From Planctomycetota bacterium (GTDB taxonomy: Bacteria; Planctomycetota; PUPC01; JABMSA01; JAUWKK01), in contig JAUWKK010000158.1 of assembly GCA_030614245.1 (NCBI GenBank), positions 1 to 6,819 on the forward strand: DNA of 6,819 bases. Direction: 5' to 3'. The translations under genes were made by a program, and so were the position numbers. Within the stretch, counting starts at the first letter, position 1, and every line of letters starts with the position of its first letter. This document shows, one piece after another, positions 1 to 5,465 of this stretch. The notes below the pieces were generated by a model. That model did no database searches. It was not told the origin of the DNA and saw only the letters and a program-made list of their open reading frames with translations.

Positions 1-136
1 TAGGAAGTCTTAATTATCAGCGTTCATCGGCGTTCATCTGTGGGTGCCTTTCTTGAGTGGAAATGCCGGAATGCAACCGCGGATAAACTCAGATAAACGC
101 AGATAGGAAGTCTTAATTATCAGCGTTCGTCAGCGT
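1..136. repeat. Dispersed palindromic repeat, one and a half copies in tandem
   Basis: The 17-base stretch at 1-17 recurs exactly at 104-120, giving a tandem period of 103 bases. Each unit has a left arm (75-104, starting AACCGCGGATAAAC) and an imperfectly complementary right arm (16-45 for the first copy; 119-135, truncated, for the second). The arms contain a 10-base internal period (ATAAAC.CAG and CAGCGTTCAT). A close relative lies at 3842-3944 after metG. I see no coding frame here. Repeats of this type occur as scattered intergenic elements in many bacterial genomes; any function is unknown to me. Confidence 0.85.
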
Positions 137-140
137 CATC

Positions 141-177
141 CCTGCCCGCCTGAGGAGGGATGCTGATTGATTGGCAG
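141..177. repeat. 37-bp intergenic repeat, copy 1, just upstream of holB
   Basis: This segment matches 1254-1290 at 33 of 37 positions. It ends 2 nt before the preferred holB ATG and contains an AGGAGGG string at 153-159. Copy 2 runs on into a perfect hairpin, while copy 1 stops where the holB reading frame starts. It is therefore part of the holB leader, and its Shine-Dalgarno-like string may or may not be used. Confidence 0.75.
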
Positions 178-179
178 CG

Positions 180-1214
180 ATGTCATTTTCATCTATAATC
201 GGTCATGAGGACACGATCAGGCGCCTGCGTGCGGTGATTCGCAACGGGCGGCTGGCCAATGGCTATATCTTCGCCGGCCCGGTGGGCGTGGGCAAGACGC
301 GGACGGCGAAGGAGTTCGCCCGGGCGATTCTCTGCGAACAAGGGGAAGACGACGCGTGCTGGTCGTGTGTCTCGTGCCGGAAGTTCGAACACGGCAACCA
401 CGCGGGTTTCGAGCAGATTGCACCCGAGGGAGCGGGGCAACAGATCAAGATACAGCAGATCCGCGAGCTTCAGCGGCGGCTGGCCGTCAGTTCGGCCGAC
501 GGCGATCACCGGGTCGTGCTGCTCGAGCCGGCCGACCGGATGCGCCCCACGGTGGCGAATGCGTTTCTGAAGACGCTCGAAGAGCCGCCTGCGGGCGTCG
601 TGCTCGTGCTGATAACGGCTCAGCCGTCTATGCTGCTCGACACGATAATCTCTCGATGCCAGATGGTGCGGTTTGCGCCGGTGGGCCGTGACGAGATCAG
701 GCGGATGCTGGTCGAGAGATATGGTGCCGCCCCCGAAGCCGCAATGCTGGCCGCGGCTATGAGCGACGGCAGCCCGGGCAGAGCGAAGAAGCTGTTCGAG
801 GGCACGATCGCCGCTGAACGCGATGACGTGCTCGACAGCATAATGATGCTGACGGAGACGAATTCGCCCGACTTGGTCGCGCGGCTCCTGAAGAAAATCG
901 GGAAGGGCGCCGTGAAGACAACGGAGCAGCGCCGGGCGTTGCGCGAACTGTTGACCTTGATGTTATACCTGTTTCGCGATATACTTACAATATCGAAGGC
1001 GGACGAAGGTTATCCGCTGTACAGCGCCGACCGGCGCGATGCGATCCGCGATGCGGCGGAGCTTTTTGATACGCCCAGCCTGCTCGAGATCATCGACCTG
1101 CTCGTCGACGAGATCGGGCTCATAGACGGCTACGTCGATATCGAGATGATGCTGGACGACCTGGTGGGCCGGATAGCCCAGATCAAGGAGAGCCGGAGCA
1201 TCTCAACGAAATAG
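180..1214 (+). CDS. holB: DNA polymerase III subunit delta' (clamp loader)
   Basis: A 344-residue AAA+ protein of the delta'/gamma-tau clamp loader family, which helps load the sliding clamp on DNA during replication. A Walker A motif GPVGVGKT lies at residues 33-40. A zinc-binding set of cysteines follows (C52, C60, C63, C66). The Walker B region reads VVLLEPADRM (112-121), with the EPAD form typical of delta', and the SRC arginine-finger motif is at 158-160. Length is normal for delta'. The intact Walker A leaves nucleotide binding possible, unlike in E. coli delta'. I chose ATG 180 because family members usually begin with a motif like MSFSSIIGHE. A TTG at 171 in the same frame is better spaced (11 nt) from the AGGAGGG at 153-159 and would add three residues. 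It is followed by a ricT-like gene and metG, a known neighbourhood. Confidence 0.93.
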   Translation: MSFSSIIGHEDTIRRLRAVIRNGRLANGYIFAGPVGVGKTRTAKEFARAILCEQGEDDACWSCVSCRKFEHGNHAGFEQIAPEGAGQQIKIQQIRELQRRLAVSSADGDHRVVLLEPADRMRPTVANAFLKTLEEPPAGVVLVLITAQPSMLLDTIISRCQMVRFAPVGRDEIRRMLVERYGAAPEAAMLAAAMSDGSPGRAKKLFEGTIAAERDDVLDSIMMLTETNSPDLVARLLKKIGKGAVKTTEQRRALRELLTLMLYLFRDILTISKADEGYPLYSADRRDAIRDAAELFDTPSLLEIIDLLVDEIGLIDGYVDIEMMLDDLVGRIAQIKESRSISTK

Positions 1215-1253
1215 CCGACCACCTGGAACCCTATGTGGAGCAGCCTTTCCAGG

Positions 1254-1290
1254 CCTGCCCGCCTCAGGAGGGCTGCTCATTAATTGGCAG
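1254..1290. repeat. 37-bp intergenic repeat, copy 2, between holB and ricT
   Basis: Second copy of the element at 141-177, with four substitutions in 37 bases. It lies in the 145-base gap between the holB stop and the ricT start and leads directly into the hairpin at 1286-1304. Its position inside an operon, between two co-directional genes, suggests an inserted repetitive element or a processing/attenuation site rather than a promoter; that is inference. Confidence 0.75.
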
Positions 1291-1304
1291 GCTGAAAGCC
1301 TGCC
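1286..1304. repeat. Perfect 8-bp hairpin with GAA loop between holB and ricT
   Basis: GGCAGGCT (1286-1293) and AGCCTGCC (1297-1304) are perfect reverse complements around a 3-base GAA loop. There is no T-run after it, so it does not look like a standard rho-independent terminator. It forms the right end of the 37-bp repeat copy 2 and resembles REP-like extragenic palindromes. Confidence 0.8.
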
Positions 1305-1347
1305 CCACGGCCTGGAACTCTGCCGGCGGCGCCGATCGGGCCGCCCG

Positions 1348-1353
1348 AAGGAA
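1348..1353 (+). promoter_or_regulatory. Ribosome binding site of ricT
   Basis: AAGGAA lies 6 nt before the ATG at 1360. It fixes the start of the PSP1 gene; the nearby hairpin repeat ends 43 bases upstream and does not overlap it. Confidence 0.7.
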
Positions 1354-1359
1354 ACAGAT

Positions 1360-2256
1360 ATGAAATACGTCCTGATGGTCCGTTACGGTGCTATGCGGCT
1401 GGTTGGGAAGTTCTCGACCGACGTGCCGAACCTTCGGGTCAACGAGCGAATAGTCTGCCGCACCAGGCGCGGCAACGAAGAGGGCGACGTCGTCTCGCGC
1501 AGCCAGATAGTCGACGACAACGCCATTGGAGACTGCACCGGCGTGGTGCTGCGCAGGCTGACGGAGGCCGATGCCCAGCGCCTGAAGCAGTTGCAGGAGG
1601 AAGTCGAACCGAGGGCGTACAGGTTCTGCAAGAATTGCATCGAGGACCTTGACCTGCCGATGAAACTCGTGCGGGTCGAGCAACTGCTGGGCAGCGACAA
1701 GATAGTGTTCTACTTCCTGGCCGACGGCCGCGTGGACTTCAGGCAGTTGGTAAAGAGGCTGGCATCGGAGTACAAGACGCGAATCGAGATGCACCAGATC
1801 GGCGTCAGGGACGAGGCGCGCCTGCTGGCCGAGGTCGAGCATTGCGGACGCGAGCTCTGCTGCAGGACGTTCATCAAGGACCTCGAGCCCGTCACAATGA
1901 GAATGGCCAAGATGCAGAAGTCAACCCTCGATCCGACCAAGATCTCAGGCCGATGCGGACGACTCATGTGCTGCCTGAGATTCGAGGACGAGACGTACAC
2001 GTATCTCAAGAATAAGCTGCCGAAGAAGGGCACGCATGTGACTATCGCCGAGGGGACCGGTGAGGTGGCCGGGTACGACATCCTCGGGCAGACTGTGGAC
2101 GTCGAAATCGACGAGGGCAAACTGCTGACGGTGCCGGTGGGAGAGATCATCTCTCGCGAAGACGATGACAACGGGAAGAGACCGGGCCGCGGCCGCCGGA
2201 ATCGGCGCAAAGGCAAAAAGCAGCCATCGAACAGCAGCCGGAAAGATGACAAGTAG
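1360..2256 (+). CDS. ricT: PSP1-domain protein, RicT/YaaT-like
   Basis: A 298-residue PSP1-family protein. In Bacillus subtilis the homologue RicT (YaaT) works with RicA and RicF in a complex carrying iron-sulfur clusters that promotes RNase Y-dependent mRNA maturation and affects competence, sporulation and biofilm decisions. The Cys-rich core is preserved here: C90 and C93 in CKNC, C162, C167 and C168 in HCGRELCC, and C199, C204 and C205 in RCGRLMCC. These are the family's signature and probably ligate a cluster. The C-terminus (about 272-288) is an Arg/Lys-rich tail likely to be disordered and possibly nucleic-acid binding. The position between holB and metG matches the yaaT neighbourhood in Firmicutes. 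No ricA or ricF gene is in the window. The stop overlaps the metG start by 11 nt, implying co-translation. Confidence 0.9.
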   Translation: MKYVLMVRYGAMRLVGKFSTDVPNLRVNERIVCRTRRGNEEGDVVSRSQIVDDNAIGDCTGVVLRRLTEADAQRLKQLQEEVEPRAYRFCKNCIEDLDLPMKLVRVEQLLGSDKIVFYFLADGRVDFRQLVKRLASEYKTRIEMHQIGVRDEARLLAEVEHCGRELCCRTFIKDLEPVTMRMAKMQKSTLDPTKISGRCGRLMCCLRFEDETYTYLKNKLPKKGTHVTIAEGTGEVAGYDILGQTVDVEIDEGKLLTVPVGEIISREDDDNGKRPGRGRRNRRKGKKQPSNSSRKDDK

Positions 2257-3859
2257 GTATCGTCCGGCTGCGGAAGCAAAGAAGATCAGGAGCCTGAACC
2301 GGATCGTGGAACGTGAACCATTTTACATCACGACGGCGATTTTCTATCCCACCGGCACTCCGCACCTGGGGTCGGCGTTTGAGATCATCGGGACTGACGT
2401 GATGGCCCGTTATCAGCGCCTGCGTGGTCGAGACGTCCGTTTCCTCACTGGAATGGACGAGCACTCGCAACGCGTGCTCGAAGCCGCGCGCTCGGATGGC
2501 GAAGACGTGCAGTCCTACGTCAATCGAATCGCCGAAGAGTTCCGCAAGACCTGGAACCTGCTCGACATAGCCCCCGACGGGTTCATTCAGACCTCGGAGG
2601 AACGCCACAAGAAGGTCGTGTCCGCCATCTTCGAGAAGCTGCTCGATCAGGATGACATCTACGTGGGCGAGTATCACGGGCTGTATTGCAGCAAATGCGA
2701 ATGCTTCCTTGCCGAGAGCCAGGTGAAGGACGGCCTGTGTCCCGAGTGCGGGCGGCAGACGCGCGAGCTTTCCGAGAGGGCCTGCTTCTTCCGCCTGTCG
2801 AAATACCAGAAGCCGCTGGAAGACTACATGGCCGCGCACGCGGACTTCATCCTGCCGGGATTCCGCCAGACCGAGATGATCAACAGCTTCCTCAAGCCCG
2901 GGCTGACCGATATGTGCGTCAGCCGGCGGGGCATCGAATGGGGCGTGGCCCTTCCCGGCGAAGATGAAGGCGTCATCTACGTCTGGTTCGACGCCCTCAT
3001 CAACTACCTCACCGGCTGCGGATACCTCCAGGACGACGAGCAGTTCAACAGATACTGGCCCGCCGACGTCCACGTTATCGGGAAGGACATCCCCAGGTTC
3101 CACACGATCCTCTGGCCCGCAATGCTGATGGCCCTGGGGCTGGAACTGCCGAAGTGCATCTTCATCCACGGCTTCATTCTCATGCCGAAGGCCGACGGCG
3201 ACGGCGACAAGATGGCCAAGAGCGCCGGCAACGTTGTCGATCCGCGAATACTGGCAGGCGAGTACGGAGCCGACGCGCTGCGGTACTTCCTGCTGCGCGA
3301 GGTCAAGTTCGGCGGAGACGGTGCTTATCAGCTCGAACGCATGATCGCCCGGATCAATTTCGATCTGGGCAACGATCTGGGCAACTTGTTGAACCGAGCC
3401 GTCTCGATGATAGACCGTTACGTCGGCGGCATAGTGCCCGCCAGGCCGGAGATGACCGAATCCGAGGCCGAACTGATCGCAGCGGCTGATGCGCTGGTCG
3501 AGCGGGTCGACCCATTGATGAGCGAACTCGAGTTCAGCCGGGCGCTCGAAGCGATCTGGGAACTCGTCCGCTGCGCAAACCGGTACGTCGAGCAAAACGA
3601 GCCGTGGAAGCTGGCGAAGGTTCCCGAAGGGCGCGGCCGTCTTGACGGGGTGCTCTATTGCCTGGCAGAGGCGCTGAGGGTGACTTCGATCTGGATAACG
3701 CCGTTTATGCCCGAGAGGGCAGCCGAGATGAGGCGGCAATTGGGATTGAGCGGCATCCCGGGCGCCCTGCCCGACGCCGCAAGGTGGGGGCAGTTCCCCG
3801 CCGATACGAGAGTTGCGAAGCGGGAACCGCTGTTCCCAAGGGTGGAAATGCCGGAATGA
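2246..3859 (+). CDS. metG: Methionyl-tRNA synthetase
   Basis: A 537-residue class I aminoacyl-tRNA synthetase charging tRNA-Met in the cytoplasm. The HIGH motif reads HLGS at 40-43; a Ser in the last position also occurs in some other bacterial MetRS as I recall. A zinc knuckle has C148, C151, C165 and C168. The second signature reads KMAKS at 322-326, in place of KMSKS. The anticodon-binding domain follows, with NDLGNLLNR (376-384) and NEPW (451-454). The C-terminal EMAP-like tRNA-binding domain of longer MetRS is absent. Start ATG 2246 overlaps the ricT stop and gives about 25 residues before the family core. A GTG at 2306, with AGGAG at 2288-2292, would start just before PFYITT and is a real alternative. 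The last five codons and stop lie in a 17-base string shared with the repeat at 57-73. Confidence 0.95.
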   Translation: MTSRYRPAAEAKKIRSLNRIVEREPFYITTAIFYPTGTPHLGSAFEIIGTDVMARYQRLRGRDVRFLTGMDEHSQRVLEAARSDGEDVQSYVNRIAEEFRKTWNLLDIAPDGFIQTSEERHKKVVSAIFEKLLDQDDIYVGEYHGLYCSKCECFLAESQVKDGLCPECGRQTRELSERACFFRLSKYQKPLEDYMAAHADFILPGFRQTEMINSFLKPGLTDMCVSRRGIEWGVALPGEDEGVIYVWFDALINYLTGCGYLQDDEQFNRYWPADVHVIGKDIPRFHTILWPAMLMALGLELPKCIFIHGFILMPKADGDGDKMAKSAGNVVDPRILAGEYGADALRYFLLREVKFGGDGAYQLERMIARINFDLGNDLGNLLNRAVSMIDRYVGGIVPARPEMTESEAELIAAADALVERVDPLMSELEFSRALEAIWELVRCANRYVEQNEPWKLAKVPEGRGRLDGVLYCLAEALRVTSIWITPFMPERAAEMRRQLGLSGIPGALPDAARWGQFPADTRVAKREPLFPRVEMPE

Positions 3860-3944
3860 AACCGCGGATAAACACAGATAAACACAGATACCGATTCTTA
3901 ATAATCAGCGTTCATCAGCGTTCATCTGTGGTTGCCTTTCTTGG
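3842..3944. repeat. Dispersed palindromic repeat at the 3' end of metG
   Basis: Copy of the element seen at 1-136. Left arm 3860-3889 and right arm 3904-3933 can pair at 22 of 30 positions, with a 14-base loop; the left two thirds consist of a 10-base unit repeated. Several of the non-pairing positions become G-U pairs in a transcript of one strand or the other. The shared sequence begins at 3842, inside the metG coding region, with 17 bases identical to 57-73. It sits between convergent genes and may act as a bidirectional transcript end, but there is no clear T-run. Confidence 0.85.
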
Positions 3945-4078
3945 CTCTTCTCACTTGGCCCGCAGTCTGCGGGGCCGAGCTGATCGGCACGCCCGGGCCA
4001 ATGCAAGCCGTCAGAAATCAAGGCGACGACCGGGCGATAGTCAAGCGCCACGAGATGATCCCGACCTGGTGAGGTATT
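3945..4078. other. Gene-free convergent region with a GC-rich hairpin
   Basis: No credible gene is visible. A strong inverted repeat lies at 3957-3976 (GGCCCGCAG / CTGCGGGGCC, with a bulge), a possible terminator stem without a T-run, between the + strand metG and the - strand toxin-antitoxin array. On the - strand the frame of the broken HEPN start at 4141 is open again after its TAG for about 50 codons, but I recognise no HEPN motif in it. It is probably remnant or unrelated sequence. Confidence 0.5.
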
Positions 4079-4141
4079 CTACCGTTTTGATGCACCCAGC
4101 GCAAGCATGTGCCGGAGACGAATCCGGTCATTCCCGTGCAT
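4079..4141 (-). pseudogene. HEPN toxin remnant 1 (5' end only, 20 codons)
   Basis: The frame starts at ATG 4141, overlapping the end of the upstream MNT gene by 14 nt, and stops at TAG after 20 codons. Its first residues, MHGNDRIRLRHML, look like the start of DUF86/HepT HEPN proteins that pair with MNT antitoxins of the type just upstream. After about residue 12 the resemblance ends, and the rest of the toxin, including the expected RX4HXY catalytic motif, is missing. I call it a truncated toxin gene. The short match is from memory of the family; it could be a chance resemblance, but the overlap with MNT is what an intact pair would show. Confidence 0.6.
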
Positions 4142-4430
4142 ATTGCACCTCCGCCATATCGAGCACTTCCCGGCGGAAATAGCGACTCAGGGATGCCGGT
4201 GTCAGCAGATCAACCCTGTGTCCGATGACATCGGACAGCTCGAACTGCAATTCTGCAAGTCCGATGAACCCAATCACGCGCTTCGGCTCGAACTCGACGA
4301 GCACGTCAACGTCGCTGTCAGGATTGAAATCATCGCGCAGCACCGAGCCGAAAAGCGAGAGCTTGAGTATGCCGTTCGCCCGGCAGAACTCTGCGATCTT
4401 CTCGCGGTCTATGGGGATTTTAACGCTCAT
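4128..4430 (-). CDS. MNT nucleotidyltransferase antitoxin (MntA-like), array copy 1
   Basis: A 100-residue minimal nucleotidyltransferase. G28-S29, ten residues, then D40-V-D42 give the GSX10DXD active site of MntA antitoxins, which in the studied Shewanella system inactivate the HEPN toxin by adding AMP to a tyrosine. R32 after GS is present. Its ATG overlaps the end of the intact HEPN gene upstream by 11 nt, and a GAGGA ribosome binding site lies inside that gene at 4440-4444. Residues 1-18 are identical to array copy 3, while about 19-57 are nearly identical to copy 2; the C-terminal 40 residues match neither. Its own downstream toxin is only a 20-codon remnant, so it is probably an orphan antitoxin. 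Whether it acts on the intact HEPN is open. Confidence 0.88.
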   Translation of the reverse strand: MSVKIPIDREKIAEFCRANGILKLSLFGSVLRDDFNPDSDVDVLVEFEPKRVIGFIGLAELQFELSDVIGHRVDLLTPASLSRYFRREVLDMAEVQYARE

Positions 4431-4465
4431 CGGTCAGGTTCCTCGGGGGGAGTATGCTCTCGAGC
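4275..4465. repeat. MNT 5' cassette, copy A (HEPN tail + RBS + MNT N-terminus)
   Basis: A 191-base block that spans the last codons of the intact HEPN gene, the ribosome binding site and the first about 52 codons of MNT copy 1. It aligns to 4913-5104 with 13 substitutions and one extra G (about 93% identity). Its part at 4378-4443 aligns to 5400-5465 with only two differences in 66 bases. Confidence 0.9.
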
Positions 4466-4776
4466 TTTTCGACGAGAGGCTCGATTTCCTGCGTGACCGT
4501 ACGCCAGACGATGTCTTCGTCCACGTTCATGTAGTCATGCACGACCTTGTGTCGCATGCCTATGATCTCTTGCCACGGGATTTTCGGATGCTCGTCGCGC
4601 AATTGTCGAGAGACGTGCCGCGCCGCTTCACCAATCACCTGGATCAGGTGCGTCAAGGCGAGGCGCAAGAGCTCGTCCTCATCGTAATCGCTGCGAGTCT
4701 TCCCCGCTACAAGTCCGAGGGCCTTTCGAGCGGTATCGCATATATGGCCGACGTAGACAATGTCATCATTCAACAT
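4420..4776 (-). CDS. HEPN toxin (HepT-like, DUF86), apparently intact
   Basis: A 118-residue all-helical HEPN-domain protein. The motif RHKVVHDY gives R75, H80 and Y82 in the RX4HXY pattern, where Arg and His are the predicted ribonuclease residues and the Tyr is the site that MntA-type antitoxins modify in the Shewanella HepT-MntA pair. The N-terminus (MLNDDIVYVGHICDTARKAL) and the IGEAARHVS segment at about 48-56 are typical of DUF86. It starts 11 nt inside the end of MNT copy 2 and ends 11 nt inside MNT copy 1, so the three are translationally linked. Length is normal for the family. It is the only full-length toxin in the array, with a likely antitoxin on each side; by C-terminal pairing its natural partner is MNT copy 2. 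No signal peptide or membrane segment is seen. Confidence 0.9.
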   Translation of the reverse strand: MLNDDIVYVGHICDTARKALGLVAGKTRSDYDEDELLRLALTHLIQVIGEAARHVSRQLRDEHPKIPWQEIIGMRHKVVHDYMNVDEDIVWRTVTQEIEPLVEKLESILPPRNLTDER

Positions 4777-5068
4777 ACTGCACCTGGGCCTCGGCGATCA
4801 CACGATCGCGAATCCTGCGGTTAAGGAACTTCGACGTCACCATATCTAGCTTCCGGCCTCCGAGCAGTGCGGAGAGCTCCTGTTCGATCTGATACAGGCG
4901 AATGAACCCTGGCACGCGCTTCGGCTCGAACTCGACGAGCACGTCAACGTCGCTGTCGGGACTGAAATCATCGCGCAGCACCGAGCCGAAAAGCGAAAGC
5001 TTTAGTATGCCGTTAGCCCGGCAGAACTCGGCGATTCTTTCGCGGTCGATGGGGATATTAACGCTCAT
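4766..5068 (-). CDS. MNT nucleotidyltransferase antitoxin (MntA-like), array copy 2
   Basis: A 100-residue minimal nucleotidyltransferase with GSX10DXD (G28-S29, D40, D42) and R32 intact. It lies directly upstream of the only intact HEPN gene and overlaps it by 11 nt, the usual layout of an MNT-HEPN pair, so it is the best candidate for the cognate antitoxin. The N-terminal 57 residues differ from array copy 1 at only a few positions; from about 58 onward (YQIEQELSALLGG...) it diverges completely. Its ATG overlaps by 4 nt the TGA of the deleted HEPN frame upstream, and a GAGGA ribosome binding site lies at 5078-5082. Confidence 0.9.
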   Translation of the reverse strand: MSVNIPIDRERIAEFCRANGILKLSLFGSVLRDDFSPDSDVDVLVEFEPKRVPGFIRLYQIEQELSALLGGRKLDMVTSKFLNRRIRDRVIAEAQVQYVE

Positions 5069-5104
5069 CGGTCGAGTTCCTCGGGGGGGAGTATGCTCTC
5101 GAGC
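4913..5104. repeat. MNT 5' cassette, copy B
   Basis: A 192-base block about 93% identical to 4275-4465. It holds the last part of a HEPN gene (here fused to a different HEPN start), the ribosome binding site and the first about 52 codons of MNT copy 2. A G-run of seven instead of six at 5083-5089 shifts the frame of the HEPN tail relative to copy A. Confidence 0.9.
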
Positions 5105-5151
5105 CCTGCCGCTTGGAGTATGGCCAGCATATACTCGCGATCACGTGACAT
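5065..5151 (-). pseudogene. HEPN toxin remnant 2 (internally deleted, 28 codons)
   Basis: The frame starts at ATG 5151, overlapping the end of MNT copy 3 by 11 nt, exactly as the intact pair does. It encodes 28 residues: MSRDREYMLAILQAAG, like the start of a DUF86 HEPN protein, joined directly to LESILPP, which equals residues 105-111 of the intact HEPN. About 90 central residues, including the RX4HXY motif, are missing. After the junction one extra C in the C-run shifts the frame, so it ends at a TGA that overlaps the ATG of MNT copy 2. It is either a dead toxin or a leader peptide coupling translation of the two antitoxins. Confidence 0.75.
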
Positions 5152-5452
5152 CTATGACCTCTGCAGAGGAGAGGATGGCCTTGCGCCGCAGATAGTTTCT
5201 GCTGGATTCTATTGCGCGCCTGGTGACCAGATCGACCTTCCGGCCAAAGATATCCTCGAGCTCTTCTTTCATTTCGACGACATCAAACAGGCTCCAATGC
5301 GCTTCCGGCGCAAAACTGACTAGCACGTCCACGTCGCTGTCGGAGTCGAAATCGTCACTCAAGACTGACCCGAAGAGCGCAATCTCGGCGACCTGCCTCG
5401 CCCGGCAGAACTCGGCGATCTTCTCGCGGTCGATGGGGATTTTAACGCTCAT
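5141..5452 (-). CDS. MNT nucleotidyltransferase antitoxin (MntA-like), array copy 3
   Basis: A 103-residue minimal nucleotidyltransferase with GSX10DXD (G28-S29, D40, D42). Position 32, Arg in the other two copies, is Ser here. Residues 1-18 are identical to array copy 1, then the sequence departs from both others; the C-terminus (VDLVTRRAIESSRNYLRRKAIL) is of a different subtype. As far as I recall, that subtype normally precedes HEPN proteins starting MSRDREYLL, which agrees with the deleted frame right behind it. It begins 3 nt after the stop of the corrinoid protein gene, with AGGA at 5462-5465 as its ribosome binding site inside that gene. It is probably an orphan antitoxin, expressed with the corrinoid operon if no internal promoter exists. 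Confidence 0.88.
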   Translation of the reverse strand: MSVKIPIDREKIAEFCRARQVAEIALFGSVLSDDFDSDSDVDVLVSFAPEAHWSLFDVVEMKEELEDIFGRKVDLVTRRAIESSRNYLRRKAILSSAEVIDVT

Positions 5453-5465
5453 CGGTCAGGTTCCT
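5400..5465. repeat. MNT 5' cassette, short copy C at the corrinoid gene junction
   Basis: A 66-base segment with two differences from 4378-4443. It includes the first about 18 codons of MNT copy 3, its ribosome binding site and 13 bases before the ATG. Leftover bases of the HEPN tail form the last codons and stop of the corrinoid gene. Identity ends abruptly at 5465 on one side and about 5400 on the other. Confidence 0.85.

Noticed and set aside
1..136. CRISPR-like array
   Set aside because: Only about one and a half units are present, with palindromic arms and no spacer structure; the unit recurs elsewhere as a single dispersed copy.
160..198. 12-codon upstream frame before holB starting at the ATG in the 37-bp repeat
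   Set aside because: It lies in repeat sequence, its Shine-Dalgarno overlaps the ATG too closely, and copy 2 of the repeat lacks the ATG.
1286..1304. Rho-independent terminator after holB
   Set aside because: The hairpin is perfect but short and is followed by CCACGG rather than a T-run, so I list it only as a hairpin repeat.
2363..2374. HLGS in place of HIGH in MetRS as a sign of an inactive enzyme
   Set aside because: A Ser at the last position of this motif occurs, as I recall, in functional bacterial MetRS, and all other signatures (zinc knuckle, KMAKS, anticodon-binding residues) are present.
2147..3739. 530-codon open frame on the - strand through ricT and metG
   Set aside because: It is antisense to metG, which has clear synthetase motifs throughout. 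The translated frame shows no recognisable domain, and long antisense frames are expected at this GC content.
4225..4824. 199-codon + strand frame across the MNT/HEPN genes (and similar ones at 4902-5195 and 5223-5513)
   Set aside because: Mirror frames of the MNT genes: their Ser/Thr-rich repeated peptide is just the complement of the repeated MNT 5' cassette.
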